64,000 nucleotides of DNA from Mantis religiosa (Eukaryota > Arthropoda > Insecta > Mantodea > Mantidae): positions 53,394,922 to 53,458,921 of the forward strand of contig CM060951.1 of assembly GCA_030765055.1 (NCBI GenBank), read 5' to 3'. The notes beneath the pieces are model-generated. The model saw only the letters and a program-made list of their open reading frames with translations. It had not been told where the DNA came from and made no database searches. The first letter of the stretch is position 1, and each line of letters begins with the position of its first letter. A program made the position numbers and the translations under genes. This document shows positions 1 to 12,812 of the stretch, piece after piece.

Positions 1-2352
1 TTTTACCTCTGTGCTGTTACACATGCACTACGTGGCACATTTCTTCTTCTTATAAGAAAGGTAGATTTTTGTTTTCAAGCATTTTCCCCAGTTATTCTAA
101 TCCAACAAATATAGTTACACTAATCATTTTGATTTACTTACTCATTAATACCTCCGATTTCAAGTTCCACGATGCTAACAAAGAAATCTTTCCCGGCCAT
201 TCACCTAATTGTTTGTCCCTATCCTTTAAGTGATTCTTATTCCTTCGCAAGTAGTCATACGTACAGTTTCCGAACATTCTCTTAGTGCTCATATTCATGC
301 TGAAATCTGGTAGTACATTTAGAAAGTAATCTTTCTGAACAGAGCACTGGATGCCTTTGGCATGCTAAAATCTAGCAGTACACTCGTTTAGTAATGTAAC
401 AAAGGACGAAACTATTTCACGCACTAACTCAATGTGGCTTTTACACAATTCATTTATTTGCTGTCACCGTGACAATTACCAGAATGCTCTCACTCATGCT
501 ATAACTGCAGTCTCATCGACTTCTATTAGCCTTAGGCAGAACCCAGAGTCAATTCTTGGAACTGTGAGCGCAAGGTTACTATTATCTCTCCGTAACCTTG
601 GAGTCCGCGCGAACAGATGACGTCTGGCACAGAAACAAACTAATGTTGACGTCCAGTAGGTCACTGATACTGGTGCAACTAATAGATTAGAATGATATAC
701 AATGATAACAAGTCATTGTCAGTTGCACTATGGTGGACTGCTTTATAGTGGTAAGGCAAGAGGAAGCGGATTTGTCCTACACAATTATATCCTATTGTTC
801 TAGGTGTACATTTAACTCACACGCAGCGTTTACTGAAGGAGGCTTACCCTTCACCTGTCCTCAGCAAGCTGAGGAGATGTTAATTAACAGTTAAATATCT
901 TATATTGATTAAAACCATATGGATTAGAATAGAAGGAAACTTAAAAGAAGAAAAGGGAAAGGGAATCATGGGCATGGCTGGGGTAAAAAGGGATAAAGCT
1001 ACCTAAAAAGTGAAAAAGGTGCAGGAAAAGAAATGCCTCTTTTGGCAAAAGTAAACAAATCTCCGTACCATAGTATCTCTCTGAAGAGTTTAAATTTAAC
1101 CTAAAAATAAAGGTGCTCATCTAGAAATCCTAACTCTGGTTAACACCAATTGCTGCTTTAATTACTCACTAGAATTCGATGTCATCATTATGGGTAAGTT
1201 GCCGATGAGTGCACAGTTCAGCAGATAAATAGAAGTCACATGTCAGTCATGACAGTTTTTGGAATTTTGGAAACGTTGTCACATAGTAACGAGTAGCTTT
1301 GCTTAGTCATTAAGAGAAAAATTTTCATAATTATAGTTTGGTGTTGTTTTGGGGTGTTTCATATTTCACAAAGCAAATTTGGCAACATTTATGGTGCAGT
1401 GAATTGATACTTGGCACACTTTTTGGCTCGGAGAGAATCATTGAGTGGTAGATTCGCCAACCTACTATTCCATGGAGTTAATGTCTTATGGATTCGGTCC
1501 TACAGTTTACTTTATTACCCTAGGTTTTTATTGCTCTTCCTTAGTTTACTATTAATTGATCAATATTGATGATACAAACACGATTTTCAATTTTCATACA
1601 CCCTTCAGTTTCTTCAGTTTTTGGAAATACTATTCCTTGTGATAATTCTAGGTACTTATCGATTATATTGATGGCACGGCAAGTGCCTCATAGCTGGCGA
1701 ACTATGCAGAATTACGTAATGATTTTGGGTTTACGGAACAGTACCATATAACACTATAAAAAACTTATTTCTGAATTTTAGGTTGCCCTTGTTTCTAAAT
1801 GTTTCAAACACAATTTAAAACTGAAGGAAGTACTGATTAAATAAGCAAATATTGATATGCAACATGTCTTATTGCTTTTATTACCAATACTCGTAATGAA
1901 TATGCATATCCATTTGAAGCACTGCCTACAGCTACTGGCTACAGCCCTAAGAAAGAAACTATGAAGTGAGTGTATCTCAAGAGGTACAAGCAAGAGAATT
2001 GCGCGTCAGAGCTAGAGCACTTGAACAATTGCAGAAACAACATCCGCGACATCTGTAACGGACTACCAATTGCCATAATGTACAACCGAAAATTAAAAAA
2101 AATGATTGATTGAAAAACCGAGGTAAATAGCAAATTCATCTCAACATTCGTCTATTATCTACGAGGTCCCAGAGGTCTGTTCTTGTCGATCAGGGTTTTC
2201 CGCGCTCCAGGTGTCGTTTCTAGAGTATCCAAACAACCTTGCTGCTTAACCTGCAAGATGAAGTACAATTCAATGATCTGCAGGAAACGATGTTGTAGAG
2301 ACCATTGGTCAATTTCAATTACATTACCAAATTCTAAAAGGCTGTCTATGCA

Positions 2353-2667
2353 TACGAGGGTGGTCGAAAAAGTTTCTAACTTAAAAAGATACAAGACTTA
2401 TTTTTTCAGTTTTTTTTCAACATAGTCTCCTCGTAACTCTACACGCTTCTCCCAGCGTTGGCTCCCATTGCTATAACCCGTCCAAATAGAACTCGGCGCT
2501 TTTCTTTGCAAAATAATTGTTCACAGAGGTGATTGTCTCTTCATTTGATAAAAATAGCTGTCCTGCGAGGGCAATTTTCAGATGACGAAACAAAACAATG
2601 TCGCTGGGATCTAGATCTAGTGAGAAAGTCGGATGATCAAGTGGTTCAAACTGTAATTCGTGGAAGG
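2353..2667 (-). mobile_element. mariner transposon, 3' fragment (C-terminus plus terminal repeat)
   Basis: Read on the minus strand, this translates to the end of a mariner transposase. The HPxxSxDLxPSD-like block carrying the third catalytic aspartate is visible (HPTFSLDLDPSD), followed by the C-terminal NNYFAKK and YLDGL blocks and a stop. The element end is TACGAGGGTGGTCGAAAA, a typical mariner-style terminus, at 2353. The N-terminal two thirds are absent; in the third repeat (23254-24280) the missing part survives on the far side of a SINE cluster. It is non-functional. Identical fragments occur in the next two repeats. Confidence 0.8.
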
Positions 2668-2959
2668 GTAGAGCCAGACTAAAAAATTCAATGTCATAGC
2701 CGGGATTTGAACCACGGATCTTCTGGTTTCCGTCCAGCCGCTCTAACCATTTGAGCTACTATGGCCAACGTGCCAACATGGCATTAAATTCTCCAACTGA
2801 CTCGTGTTTTTTTCCGGTAAACCACTAGGAGTTCTCATAAACACATGAGACAACTACCTTAATGGCGACTTAATATACTGTAACTACTTTAAGGCCCGGG
2901 CTTTATAGTTCGCAACACTATTAGGTACAATTAATGGAAATTAATTAATTAATTGTTCT
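2668..2959 (-). mobile_element. tRNA-derived SINE (family 1)
   Basis: At 2693-2766 on the minus strand is a tRNA-like cloverleaf. It has box A TAGCTCAAATGG, box B GGTTCAAATCC, a 4-bp D stem (GCTC/GAGC), an anticodon-arm CTGG/CCAG stem and a nearly complete acceptor stem. Position 33 is C rather than the invariant T, and the tRNA-like part is embedded in a repeated body, so this is a SINE and not a functional tRNA. It sits inside a mariner copy. Homology between the three tandem repeats ends at its distal edge, at TTGTTCT (2953-2959). Confidence 0.7.
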
Positions 2960-3350
2960 GGTTAATATTCTTAGGTTACCACTTCTGCTTCTGGTTCCGT
3001 TTCTGGCTTTGTTTTATGTTTCAGCCTCCTCATCTTCTTCCGTGATACTTGCCTGTTTTGCCATCCTTGATTTTTCCGCCTCGTGCCAGCCCCACCCGGA
3101 GGATCCGGTGTGACAGTGACCTTCACGTTTGCCCCACGCTTTTTCTCAACCTCGGGAGAGTCGCCACGTGGGAGCTAGCTTCGCTTCTACTTCTTCGACT
3201 TCAAGCCACGTCATCCGTCTTTGCTTTGGTCACCCTTCCGTGACCTTCCTGGCTGTTGTAAGGCGTTCAGAGGACTAACCTGCTGCCCTTTGGTAACGTT
3301 TGGCCTCTGTTCACTTCTGCTCCTGAAAGACTTGCCGGCAGTGTTCTGCT

Positions 3351-3550
3351 CTCTACGTCACGACTGTGTGTGCAAAAAGAGACAGTGTTCCCCGTGTAAG
3401 AGTGACGTATGGTATGTCACGGTTGTGAGCGTGAAAAAAAGGAAACTCAGTTTCACACCTGCGCTCTACGTCACGACTGTGTGTGCAAAATAGAGACAGT
3501 GTTCTCCGTGTAAGTGTGACGTATGGTATGTCACAGCTGTGAAGGTGGAA
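3351..3550. repeat. 113-bp direct repeat with palindromic TGACGTA motifs
   Basis: The block starting at CTCTACGTCACGACTGTG (3351) starts again at 3464, with about 87 bp of the second copy present. Each copy holds a TACGTCA and a TGACGTA, which are reverse complements, about 50 bp apart (3354, 3403, 3467 and 3517). TGACGT resembles the CREB/ATF half-site of animal promoters, which is consistent with a promoter or LTR/UTR module. That reading is inference. The same array is at 13497-13696. Confidence 0.65.
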
Positions 3551-4035
3551 AGACTCAACAAGTGTACGCAATACTCATACTCATTGCTACCCAGGGCAGA
3601 CTTTCTATGATGTTTGGTGCTCGTCCGACTCTCCTTGGGTTTCCTTCTTCGGGCTTCATCATTCCGGGGCCTGGAATGGCTTTCTTCCTTTCCTTGGTTT
3701 CTTTCAGCATTTCCTTTCTTTCCGTTTGGCTTCTCCACCCTGGGTTTCCGATGGGGAGGGGTTGTTTGTGTCGTTTGTTTCTCCCCGGCACATTTTTGAT
3801 GCCCTTCCGGTTTGAGGGCGCTGCCGTCTTGTTGTTTTGGGCTTTCCGCCGTTTCTCTCTCTGGGGGCGCGGCGGTGCCCGAGGCTTCTTGGGTGGCTCC
3901 TTCGAACCGGGAGAGCAGTGTGTGTGCCTGGTTGGTGTCGCGTGGGCGTTTCTTAGGGTGAGTGATCCAATTCGGATTTCCCGATTTTTCTCTTAGGTTT
4001 TTTTTATATTTGGTCTTTTGGTGAGCCGTGTATTT
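3466..4035 (-). other. Long minus-strand open frame in the GC-rich segment, Lys/Arg/Pro-rich
   Basis: From 4035 down to a TAG at 3466 one minus-strand frame stays open for 189 codons. It begins after an in-frame TAA at 4036-4038 and has no ATG in its first part. Its translation is low in hydrophobic residues and rich in Lys, Arg, Pro, Gln and Glu (for example WITHPKKRPRD and PNGKKGNAERNQGKEES), resembling the disordered N-terminal part of some LINE ORF1 or Gag proteins. The frame appears open in the second copy (13612-14181) despite substitutions. It could be the remnant of a retroelement ORF1 or a chance open frame in GC-rich DNA. No function is claimed. Confidence 0.3.
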
Positions 4036-4597
4036 TTATGGGGCTCTTTCTCCCAGATTCGGGACCAGAAGTATATAGTTACCTTTATCTGTCTGGTTGG
4101 TCTATGCAAAGTGTAGCAAAAGAACAAACGAGAAAATAAATCCATGTTAAGGTTCTGATAAAGGCGTATGATTTCAATTTAATCCCATGACCCTGGGTTG
4201 GCCCGCACAACCCTCAATAAAATTTATAATTTACTCTGCTTTCAGTGGAATCCCTTATTTTTCTATGTTATTTAATGCGACGAGAATGTGATTTTAAAGC
4301 GATATTTTTAGTGTAGGCAATAGATATATGACCTCATAATGAACAACTTTATGGTACTTTACTCCCTTACTCCTTCTGAGAGCAAAGCACCCCACAAGAT
4401 TTCCCGTCTATCCTACAATACTCTGGCCTTCAACCCACACTGCAGATATTTGATAGTGAAAGCAAATATGTGTAATTGGATAGTTAAGAAATGTTACCAT
4501 GCTAAACCTAAATCATATCACCGCTAAGATAACCTAAACTGCAACAAACGAGGTTATCATACTAGAAAATGCACGCATTTTGCATAACACTGAGCTG

Positions 4598-4606
4598 CAT
4601 AAAAAG
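4598..4606 (+). promoter_or_regulatory. TATA-like box of glycine-rich peptide gene 1
   Basis: CATAAAAAG lies 87 bases upstream of the exon 1 ATG and is conserved at the same place in the other two copies (14744 and 25194, the latter CATAAAAGG). Transcription would start about 30 bases downstream, near the conserved TCATTTCAACAG. This is the only core-promoter candidate I see. Confidence 0.5.
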
Positions 4607-4692
4607 TCTCGTCAAACAAAATGCTCTAGTCATTTCAACAGAATTAGTAGCAGAAAACTGAGTGTAGATTGAAACTACCAAAGAAGTCGTAA

Positions 4693-4737
4693 ATGAAGGA
4701 TCTACTACTCTTAGTATTGTTTTTTGTTATGTTTGTG
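4693..4737 (+). CDS. Glycine-rich secreted peptide gene 1, exon 1 (signal peptide)
   Basis: ATG plus 14 codons encode MKDLLLLVLFFVMFV: a lysine followed by an uninterrupted hydrophobic core, as expected for a secretory signal peptide. The exon ends at GTG|GTAAGT, a consensus 5' splice site in phase 0. This exon is conserved in copy 2 and, with conservative changes, in the older copy 3 (MKTLILVVLFLVMLV), including the donor site. It is too short to stand out as an ORF. It was recognised by the hydrophobic run, the donor and the three-way conservation. The upstream region carries a TATA-like box. Confidence 0.7.
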
Positions 4738-6251
4738 GTAAGTTAATACTTTATTTTGAACAAAACATACTTCAAGCATTTGTTTCAAGTTAAGAAAATC
4801 ACGGAAGTAAAACAATTTTATTAAAAATAAATAAACTTCTATTACTTTCTCAATCATATACGTGGCACCCTTTACGCAAGTTTATGTGCGCCTATTCTAC
4901 ACACCGTCAAAATCGAAGCTTCCAACAGAGTTCTGTTTCTCATCACTCTCGCTGTAGTGCTAGGATGATATATTTACGGCAGAACCAATAAAATGGGTTA
5001 ATAGAAATGATATCCAAAAGAAAGAGAAGCGAATATTTCAGAAAATGCACTATACTTTTAATATAACAGAAAGAACAGACCAAATACAGGACTGTTATAA
5101 ATATTTAATTCAAGTCCGCCTAACGTTTAATACACAACGTTTACTATAAACCGGATGAAAGATGAATTTTTTAAGCTATAAGTAATTTTCATGTACAATA
5201 TTAGAACAATTTATTTTCGTAAGTGATGTTTATTGCAAATATATCTACAGAGCCTTATTTAAAAACGTTTGGGAATGAAATGTAAGCGTTATAATTTCGG
5301 GGCATTAAATTAAGCGCCAATTACTGATACAGTTACATAAAATCCTTGAGCTGGACGAACATATATTGAAAATAAGAGAACGGGAGCCCAAGCTGCGACA
5401 TATTTCATCCAACATTATACTATACAAACTAATTAAAGCACATGAATTTTACTACTCTTGCATAGGAACCGAAATTTGCTCCTTAGCTGCATTCGTTCCG
5501 TTATTCTCAAATTCCCGATTTCACAGTAAAATAAGAAGCTTTCACCTAGTGTTTTGTTATTTTCTACAGTTATGGCACAATTCTGCGTGCTTATGGATAA
5601 TCCCTGGTTAAAATCGATGCTAATGCTTTAGAACTCAGAAATCCTTCTCAAGTCCTCTCTGGGGACTCGTTGAAAAGTTAGCCTTACCTATGACTTTAAA
5701 AGAAAAATAAATGAATGTTGTATACATACGAAACTCCAAACTGAAGTTCTGGTATGTCAAATTCCAGATATTTCCCTCTTCATGCACTGCCTTTATCATT
5801 GCCTCTACTGCTTATCTGTAGGAAGGACAGAACGTATTACATTTCCTTTCAAGAATTGGGTATAGAATTCCATTCGATATAGAATACTTTTATGCTTCCT
5901 AAACATTTTTGGAGTTTGTATATACACCAGGTGGCCCAACTGCTCCATTTTTCACCTATATAGAACCCCCTACGTCCTAAAAAGCAGTTGCAGTACCAAA
6001 AGGGGCAAATCCTCTCTACAGTGAGGTCACCAAATTTTGTTCTTCTGCTAACTACCAGAGACGGTTCCCAGGTTTGAACTACGGTGTGTCCTCCGTGATC
6101 ACACACAAGAACAGTGTAAACTACCGAAAAGAAAGTATGTTAGAATATTTTCAACTTTATTCACAGTGACCTTTATTTTCCAGGAAAAAACGTCACATCT
6201 CCTTCTGCAGCTATTGCCTAATGTTACGGACGGCACATTGTAAACCTGCGT

Positions 6252-6550
6252 GCCCGCCTCGGTAGCGCAGACGGTAGCATGTCTGCCTCACGTGTAAGGG
6301 GTCCCGAGTTCAAATCTCGGTAAGGGAGAGTTAACTGGATAAGTTTTTTCGGGGCTTTCCCTTATCCCGAAAGACGAATGTCGCCAACTCAAAGCTCTAT
6401 GGCCCCTGGGCTCATTTGAGCATCATTTCATCAAATTCATTCATCGTCCGATATGACTTAACGTTGGAGGACGTAAATTAAAAAAAAGCGGCGCCACAGA
6501 AGCTACGCCACGACGCGGAAACGTAATGCATTATTGCAATTTCTTCGCTT
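6252..6550 (+). mobile_element. tRNA-Val-like SINE (family 2)
   Basis: A tRNA-like head at about 6252-6325 has box A TAGCGCAGACGG and a box-B-like GAGTTCAAATC. The anticodon loop context GTCTGCCTCACGTG matches tRNA-Val(CAC). It is followed by a non-tRNA body of about 220 bp that runs to the start of the ATT array. Copies sit at the same intronic position in the other two genes (16398 and 26854), so the insertion predates all the duplications. Divergence from tRNA and the attached body argue against a working tRNA gene. Confidence 0.7.
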
Positions 6551-6573
6551 TACATTATTATTAACTTTTTAAG

Positions 6574-7905
<1,332 letters not shown>

Positions 7906-9234
7906 CCACGAACCCACAAAGTCAAATTATTATACATAGCATACATAGAGCATAGCGTACATATTCAAATATAGTTGAGCACTGTGATCGTTCGGTACTT
8001 ATCCAAAGTAACCATCTTACAGTAAAAAAAAAAAAAAAATCGTTATTCGTTCACTGCACACTTTCTTTCGGTTAAAAACATTAATGTGTTAATGACTTAG
8101 AACATTATTGCCTTCAAACTGGATTAAATCAATAAAACATATCGAAAATGTTTCTTCAGTACCTCCTGGTCATCAAAGTAATTTTCATCTTCTTATAAAT
8201 GTAGTTAAAGTGCGGTGCTAGGACAATTCACTATAAGGATAACTATACCTTAAACTTTTATTGCACCTCCAGTTGTTTAGATAGCAGAAGACTACTCACT
8301 ATTGTCAACTTGACCTTATGGTGGAATTCCTGGACATGGTTTCGTCCTCTCGATATCACGGCATCACAACTAATCGATCCAATTTCCCAATCGATGTAGA
8401 CTCTTGTTTTTCATGTCTAATTCTTTAATCGAATACTATTTGTCTTTGTCGTTTGTTACACAGCATCAATGTTTTCCATGACATTCATAATTTTGAAAGT
8501 TAGCAGGGTTAAGTAAACCCGTTTTATACAATATAGTGAAATGTATTTCTTACGGGGTCATTTGGAATTTTCTGGTCTTATTAAAGTATACTGATAGTTT
8601 TTCCGGTAGGTGAGTGATAGGACAGTTGTAACATATTTTATGACTAGCTGTTATGTATATCACAAATTTGGTCTGTGTGTATCGTAATCATAAGTTGTAC
8701 AAGGGCAATATGCTGAGTGTGGCTCCAGGAACCGCTGTAGAAGTTAGGAACGCTGATCTAAAAGCGGGCACATCCTACTCATAGAAGTAGAGAGTATTGA
8801 AAAGGAGAAATGATATAGGTGAGTTCCAATAATTTCGTTTTATTGCGTTTTCCCTCCAAAGACTACCATTAGAGTTAGGAATTCCTTGAAAGAATGTAAA
8901 ATTTATATCAAATTCCGAAAAATATATGCATGAGTGAAGTTACTCAGTATCATCAGCAGCATCGTTTGGGCTGTTCATCTCATCCTCCTTCTTCAAGCCC
9001 GGACTTCTCTCAAATCATAGTTTTATTTAGTTTTACGTAGGGGACCTCCACTAAAATCTTATTAGATATCGAATATTTGGGGTAGAGTCAACGCTCCTTT
9101 TATTACTTATTCTTAGAGTAGGAATGCGTTTTAGAGCAGGTTGAGTTTAAATCATTTTTCAACGAATAGCCCTGAATCTGCAGGTAATACACTTATTTCT
9201 GAAATTATCTTTTTTATTTCTGTAAATTCTGCAG

Positions 9235-9477
9235 GTTAGCGAATGCCACCCTCAAGGAGCTGGTAACGTTGGCACTGCCAGAGGCGGATTTGTGGGAATT
9301 TCTGGGTTCGGGTTTGGTGCAATCGGCCGTCCTGCGGGTAACGGCGGAGGTTCTGACAGCGGAAGTTCTGACGGCAGCGTAGGTGGTGCTAATGTCAATG
9401 CAGGTGGCCCTGGAGGTGGATTTGGATTTGGAAATTTTAATGCACAAGATGGTACTGTTCCTGAAAGCGGAGTTTGA
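9235..9477 (+). CDS. Glycine-rich secreted peptide gene 1, exon 2 (mature peptide)
   Basis: This exon begins after TTTTATTTCTGTAAATTCTGCAG and joins exon 1 in phase 0, giving a 95-residue precursor. The exon encodes VSECHPQGAGN, then Gly-rich repeats (GGFVGISGFGFGAIG, GNGGGSDSGSSDGS, GGPGGGFGFG) and ends ...VPESGV with TGA. Signal cleavage is likely near the exon junction, so the mature product would be an extracellular Gly/Ser/Phe peptide of about 77 residues with a single cysteine. Secreted glycine-rich peptides of this size in arthropods include antimicrobial peptides and cuticle or silk proteins; sequence alone does not decide. Compared with copy 3, several glycines are replaced (for example GGT to GTT, GGA to AGA, GGG to GTG). 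After the TGA the same frame stays open and Gly-containing for dozens of codons. Confidence 0.65.
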   Translation, partial: VSECHPQGAGNVGTARGGFVGISGFGFGAIGRPAGNGGGSDSGSSDGSVGGANVNAGGPGGGFGFGNFNAQDGTVPESGV

Positions 9478-9581
9478 TTTAGAATGAATTCCATTGCCAA
9501 ATACAGCGCTGGTGCCAAAGGCGATGTCGGGGTTAACGGTGGTGGTGAAGATCAGGGTATGCGGTACTGGCGGAGGAAACA

Positions 9582-9587
9582 AATAAA
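9582..9587 (+). terminator. Polyadenylation signal of peptide gene 1
   Basis: AATAAA lies 105 bases after the exon 2 stop. A corresponding AATAAA is at 19047 in copy 2. In copy 3 it has shifted slightly (29485). This supports a short 3' UTR. Confidence 0.5.
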
Positions 9588-12496
9588 TCGTCTATCGCAT
9601 AAATTTAACATAATGAGATGAAGCTTTACATTGCAATAATAACTAAACGAGGACTGTGTACGGATGCATGAGACAATCATTGTCAGCATTTTCTACATTT
9701 AAATATAATGGTAAAAAACTAACTGTACGTTTTTTGTAATACACCTGTAAAGAAATGCAGGTATAAAATCATTTACACCCAAAATCTTTATGATACAATA
9801 TAATATGTACATAAGCACAGAGCAATATAAAACACAAAAGATCGGAATATCTGATAAGGTATACAGTTGTACCACAATGTGTTAGCTGAAAATAAAAACG
9901 AAACGAAAATAAGTATAACACGTAACTTAACAACACAATTATATAGCAAGTATTCAATAGAATTTACGCAACTGCTTTTCTTTAACCCTTGTCTTACCTC
10001 TCCCTTGGCTCTCCCTTGCTGTCAACAAGTGCAGAGTTAGTCCTCTTCATGCAGAAGGGATCGTGGTAAGTACTTTATCATTTTTACCTCTGTGCTGTTA
10101 CACATGCACTACGTGGCACATTTCTTCTTCTTATAAGAAAGGTAGATTTTTGTTTTCAAACATTTTCCCCAGTTATTCTAATCCAACAAATATAGTTACA
10201 CTAATCATTTTGATTTACTTACTCATTAATACCTCCGATTTCAAGTTCCACGATGCTAACAAAGAAATCTTTCCCGGCCATTCACCCAATTGTTTGTCCC
10301 TATCCTTTAAGTGATTCTTATTCCTTCGCACGTAGTCATACGTACAGTTTCCGAACATTCTCTTAGTGCTCATATTCATGCTGAAATCTGGTAGTACATT
10401 TAGAAAGTAATCTTTCTGAACAGAGCACTGGATGCCTTTGGCATGCTAAAATCTAGCAGTACACTCGTTTAGTAATGTAACAAGGGACGAAACTATTTCA
10501 CTCACTAACTCAATGTGGCTTTTACACAATTCATTTATTTGCTGTCACCGTGACAATTACCAGAATGCTCTCACTCATGCTATAACTGCAGTCTCATCGA
10601 CTTCTATTAGCCTTAGGCAGAACCCAGAGTCAATTCTTGGAACTGTCAGCGCAAGGTTACTATTATCTCTCCGTAACCTTGGAGTCCGCGCGAACAGATG
10701 ACGTCTGGCACAGAAACAAACTTATGTTGACGTCCAGTAGGTCACTGATACTGGTGCAACTAATAGATTAGAATGATATGCAATGATAACAAGTAGTTGT
10801 CAGTTGCACTATGGTGGACTGCTTTATAGTGGTAAGGCAAGAGGAAGCGGATTTGTCCTACACAATTATATCCTATTGTTCTAGGTGTACATTTAACTCA
10901 CACGCAGCGCTTACTGAAGGAGGCTTACCCTTCACCTGTCCTCAGCAAGCTGAGGAGATGTTAATTAAAAGTTAAATATCTTATATTGATTAAAACCATA
11001 TGGATTAGAATAGAAGGAAACTTAAAAGAAGAAAAGGGAAAGGGAATCATGGGCATGGCTGGGGTAAAAAGGGATAAAGGTACCTAAAAAGTGAAAAAGG
11101 TGCAGGAAAAGAAATGCCTCTTTTGGCAAAAGTAAACAAATCTCCGTACCATAGTATCTCTCTGAAGAGTTTAAATTTAACCTAAAAAATAAAGGTGCTC
11201 ATCTAGAAATCCTAACTCTGGTTAACACCAATTGCTGCTTTAATTACTCACTAGAATTCGATGTCATCATTATGGGTAAGTTGCCGATGAGTGCACAGTT
11301 CAGCAGATAAATAGAAGTCACATGTCAGTCATGACAGTTTTTGGAATTTTGGAAACGTTGTCACATAGTAACGAGTAGCTTTGCTTAGTCATTAAGAGAA
11401 AAATTTTCATAATTATAGTTTGGTGTTGTTTTGGGGTGTTTCATATTTCACAAAGCAAATTTGGCAACATTTATGGTGCAGTGAATTGATACTTGGCACA
11501 CTTTTTGGCTCGGAGAGAATCATTGAGTGGTAGATTCGCCAACCTACTATTCCATGGAGTTAATGTCTTATGGATTCGGTCCTACAGTTTACTTTATTAC
11601 CCTAGGTTTTTATTGCTCTTCCTTAGTTTACTATTAATTGATCAATATTGATGATACAAACACGATTTTCAATTTTCATACACACTTCAGTTTCTTCAGT
11701 TTTTGGAAATACTATTCCTTGTGATAATTCTAGGTACTTATCGATTATATTGATGGCACGGCAAGTGCCTCATAGCTGGCGAACTATGCAGAATTACGTA
11801 ATGATTTTGGGTTTACGGAACAGTACCATATAACACTATAAAAAACATATTTCTGGCAGATTTATCTAAAATTTTAGGTTGCCCTTGTTTCTAAATGTTT
11901 CAAACGCAATTAAAACTGAAGGAAGTACTGATTAAATAAGCAAATATTGATATGCTACATGTCTTATTTCTTTTATTACCAATACTCGTAATGAATATGC
12001 ATATCCATTTGAAGCACTGCCTGCTTTATTTATAGTATTTAGGAGACCACCTCGCATACTCAGAGTTATATATATATTATGGCTACAGCCCTAAGAAAGA
12101 AACTATGAAGTGAGTGTATCTCAAGAGGTACAAGCAAGAGAATTGCGCGTCAGAGCTAGAGCACTTGAACAATTGCAGAAACAACATCCGCGACATCTGT
12201 AACGGACTACCAATTGCCATAATGTACAACCGAAAATTGAAAAAAATGATTGATTGAAAAACCGAGGTAAATAGCAAATTCATCTCAACATTCGTCTATT
12301 ATCTACGAGGTCCCAGAGGTCTGTTCTTGTCGATCAGGGTTTTCCGCGCTCCAGGTGTCGTTTCTAGAGTATCCAAACAACCTTGCTGCTTAACCTGCAA
12401 GATGAAGTACAATTCAATGATCTGCAGGAAACGATGTTGTAGAGACCATTGGTCAATTTCAATTACATTACCAAATTCTAAAAGGCTGTCTATGCA

Positions 12497-12812
12497 TACG
12501 AGGGTGGTCGAAAAAGTTTCCAACTTAAAAAGATACAAGACTTATTTTTTCAGTTTTTTTTTTTCAACATAGTCTCCTCGTAACTCTACACGCTTCTCCC
12601 AGCGTTGGCTCCCATTGCTATAACCCGTCCAAATAGAACTCGGCGCTTTTCTCTGCAAAATAATTGTTCACAGAGGTGATTGTCTCTTCATTTGATAAAA
12701 ATAGCTGTCCTGCGAGGGCAATTTTCAGATGACGAAACAAAACAATGTCGCTGGGATCTAGATCTAGTGAGAAAGTCGGATGATCAAGTGGTTCAAACTG
12801 TAATTCGTGGAA
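12497..12812 (-). mobile_element. mariner 3' fragment, unit 1 end
   Basis: Second copy of the fragment at 2353-2667, nearly identical, with two extra T in the T-run next to the terminus. It was carried along by the tandem duplication and was not independently inserted. Confidence 0.8.

Larger units (their letters stand above)
1..2959. repeat. Tail of a preceding copy of the 10 kb tandem unit
   Basis: This stretch recurs at 10082-13105 and 19536-22567 with only scattered single-base differences and small indels. One example is a block of about 60 bp near 1929 that is missing here but present in the other two copies. In the units to the right the same sequence lies downstream of a glycine-rich peptide gene, so here it is the 3' end of a unit whose gene is left of the window. 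Apart from the mariner and SINE pieces at its right end I see no gene. The short open frames at 432-620 and 1566-1751 have no recognisable domain. Confidence 0.9.
2960..4209. repeat. GC-rich segment at the head of tandem unit 1, origin unknown
   Basis: This stretch of about 1.25 kb is visibly richer in G and C than its AT-rich flanks. It is present in units 1 and 2 (again at 13106-14355) and absent from the third, older repeat. There the sequence passes from SINE and mariner to the shared block beginning ACCCTCAATAAAATT (4210 here, 24805 there). It holds a 113-bp direct repeat and a long minus-strand open frame, described separately. It looks like part of a retroelement or its untranslated region, but I cannot name it. 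It lies about 500 bp upstream of the peptide gene. Confidence 0.6.

Noticed and set aside
432..620. 62-codon ORF conserved in three repeats
   Set aside because: Conserved only because the whole unit is about 99% identical; no domain, signal or codon evidence.
2693..2766. tRNA gene on the minus strand (also 12840, 22309, 22629 and 23112)
   Set aside because: Position 33 is C, the anticodon stem is short and the unit is embedded in a repeated body; it is the head of a SINE.
6252..6325. tRNA-Val(CAC) gene
   Set aside because: Imperfect stems and an attached SINE body; three copies at the same intronic place arise from gene duplication.
9475..9477. Selenocysteine at the shared TGA
   Set aside because: No SECIS-like structure was apparent in the short 3' UTR and the downstream part looks neutrally evolving.
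9214..9582. 122-codon minus-strand ORF across peptide exon 2
   Set aside because: Shadow of the Gly/Pro-rich coding strand; the spliced plus-strand structure explains the conservation better.
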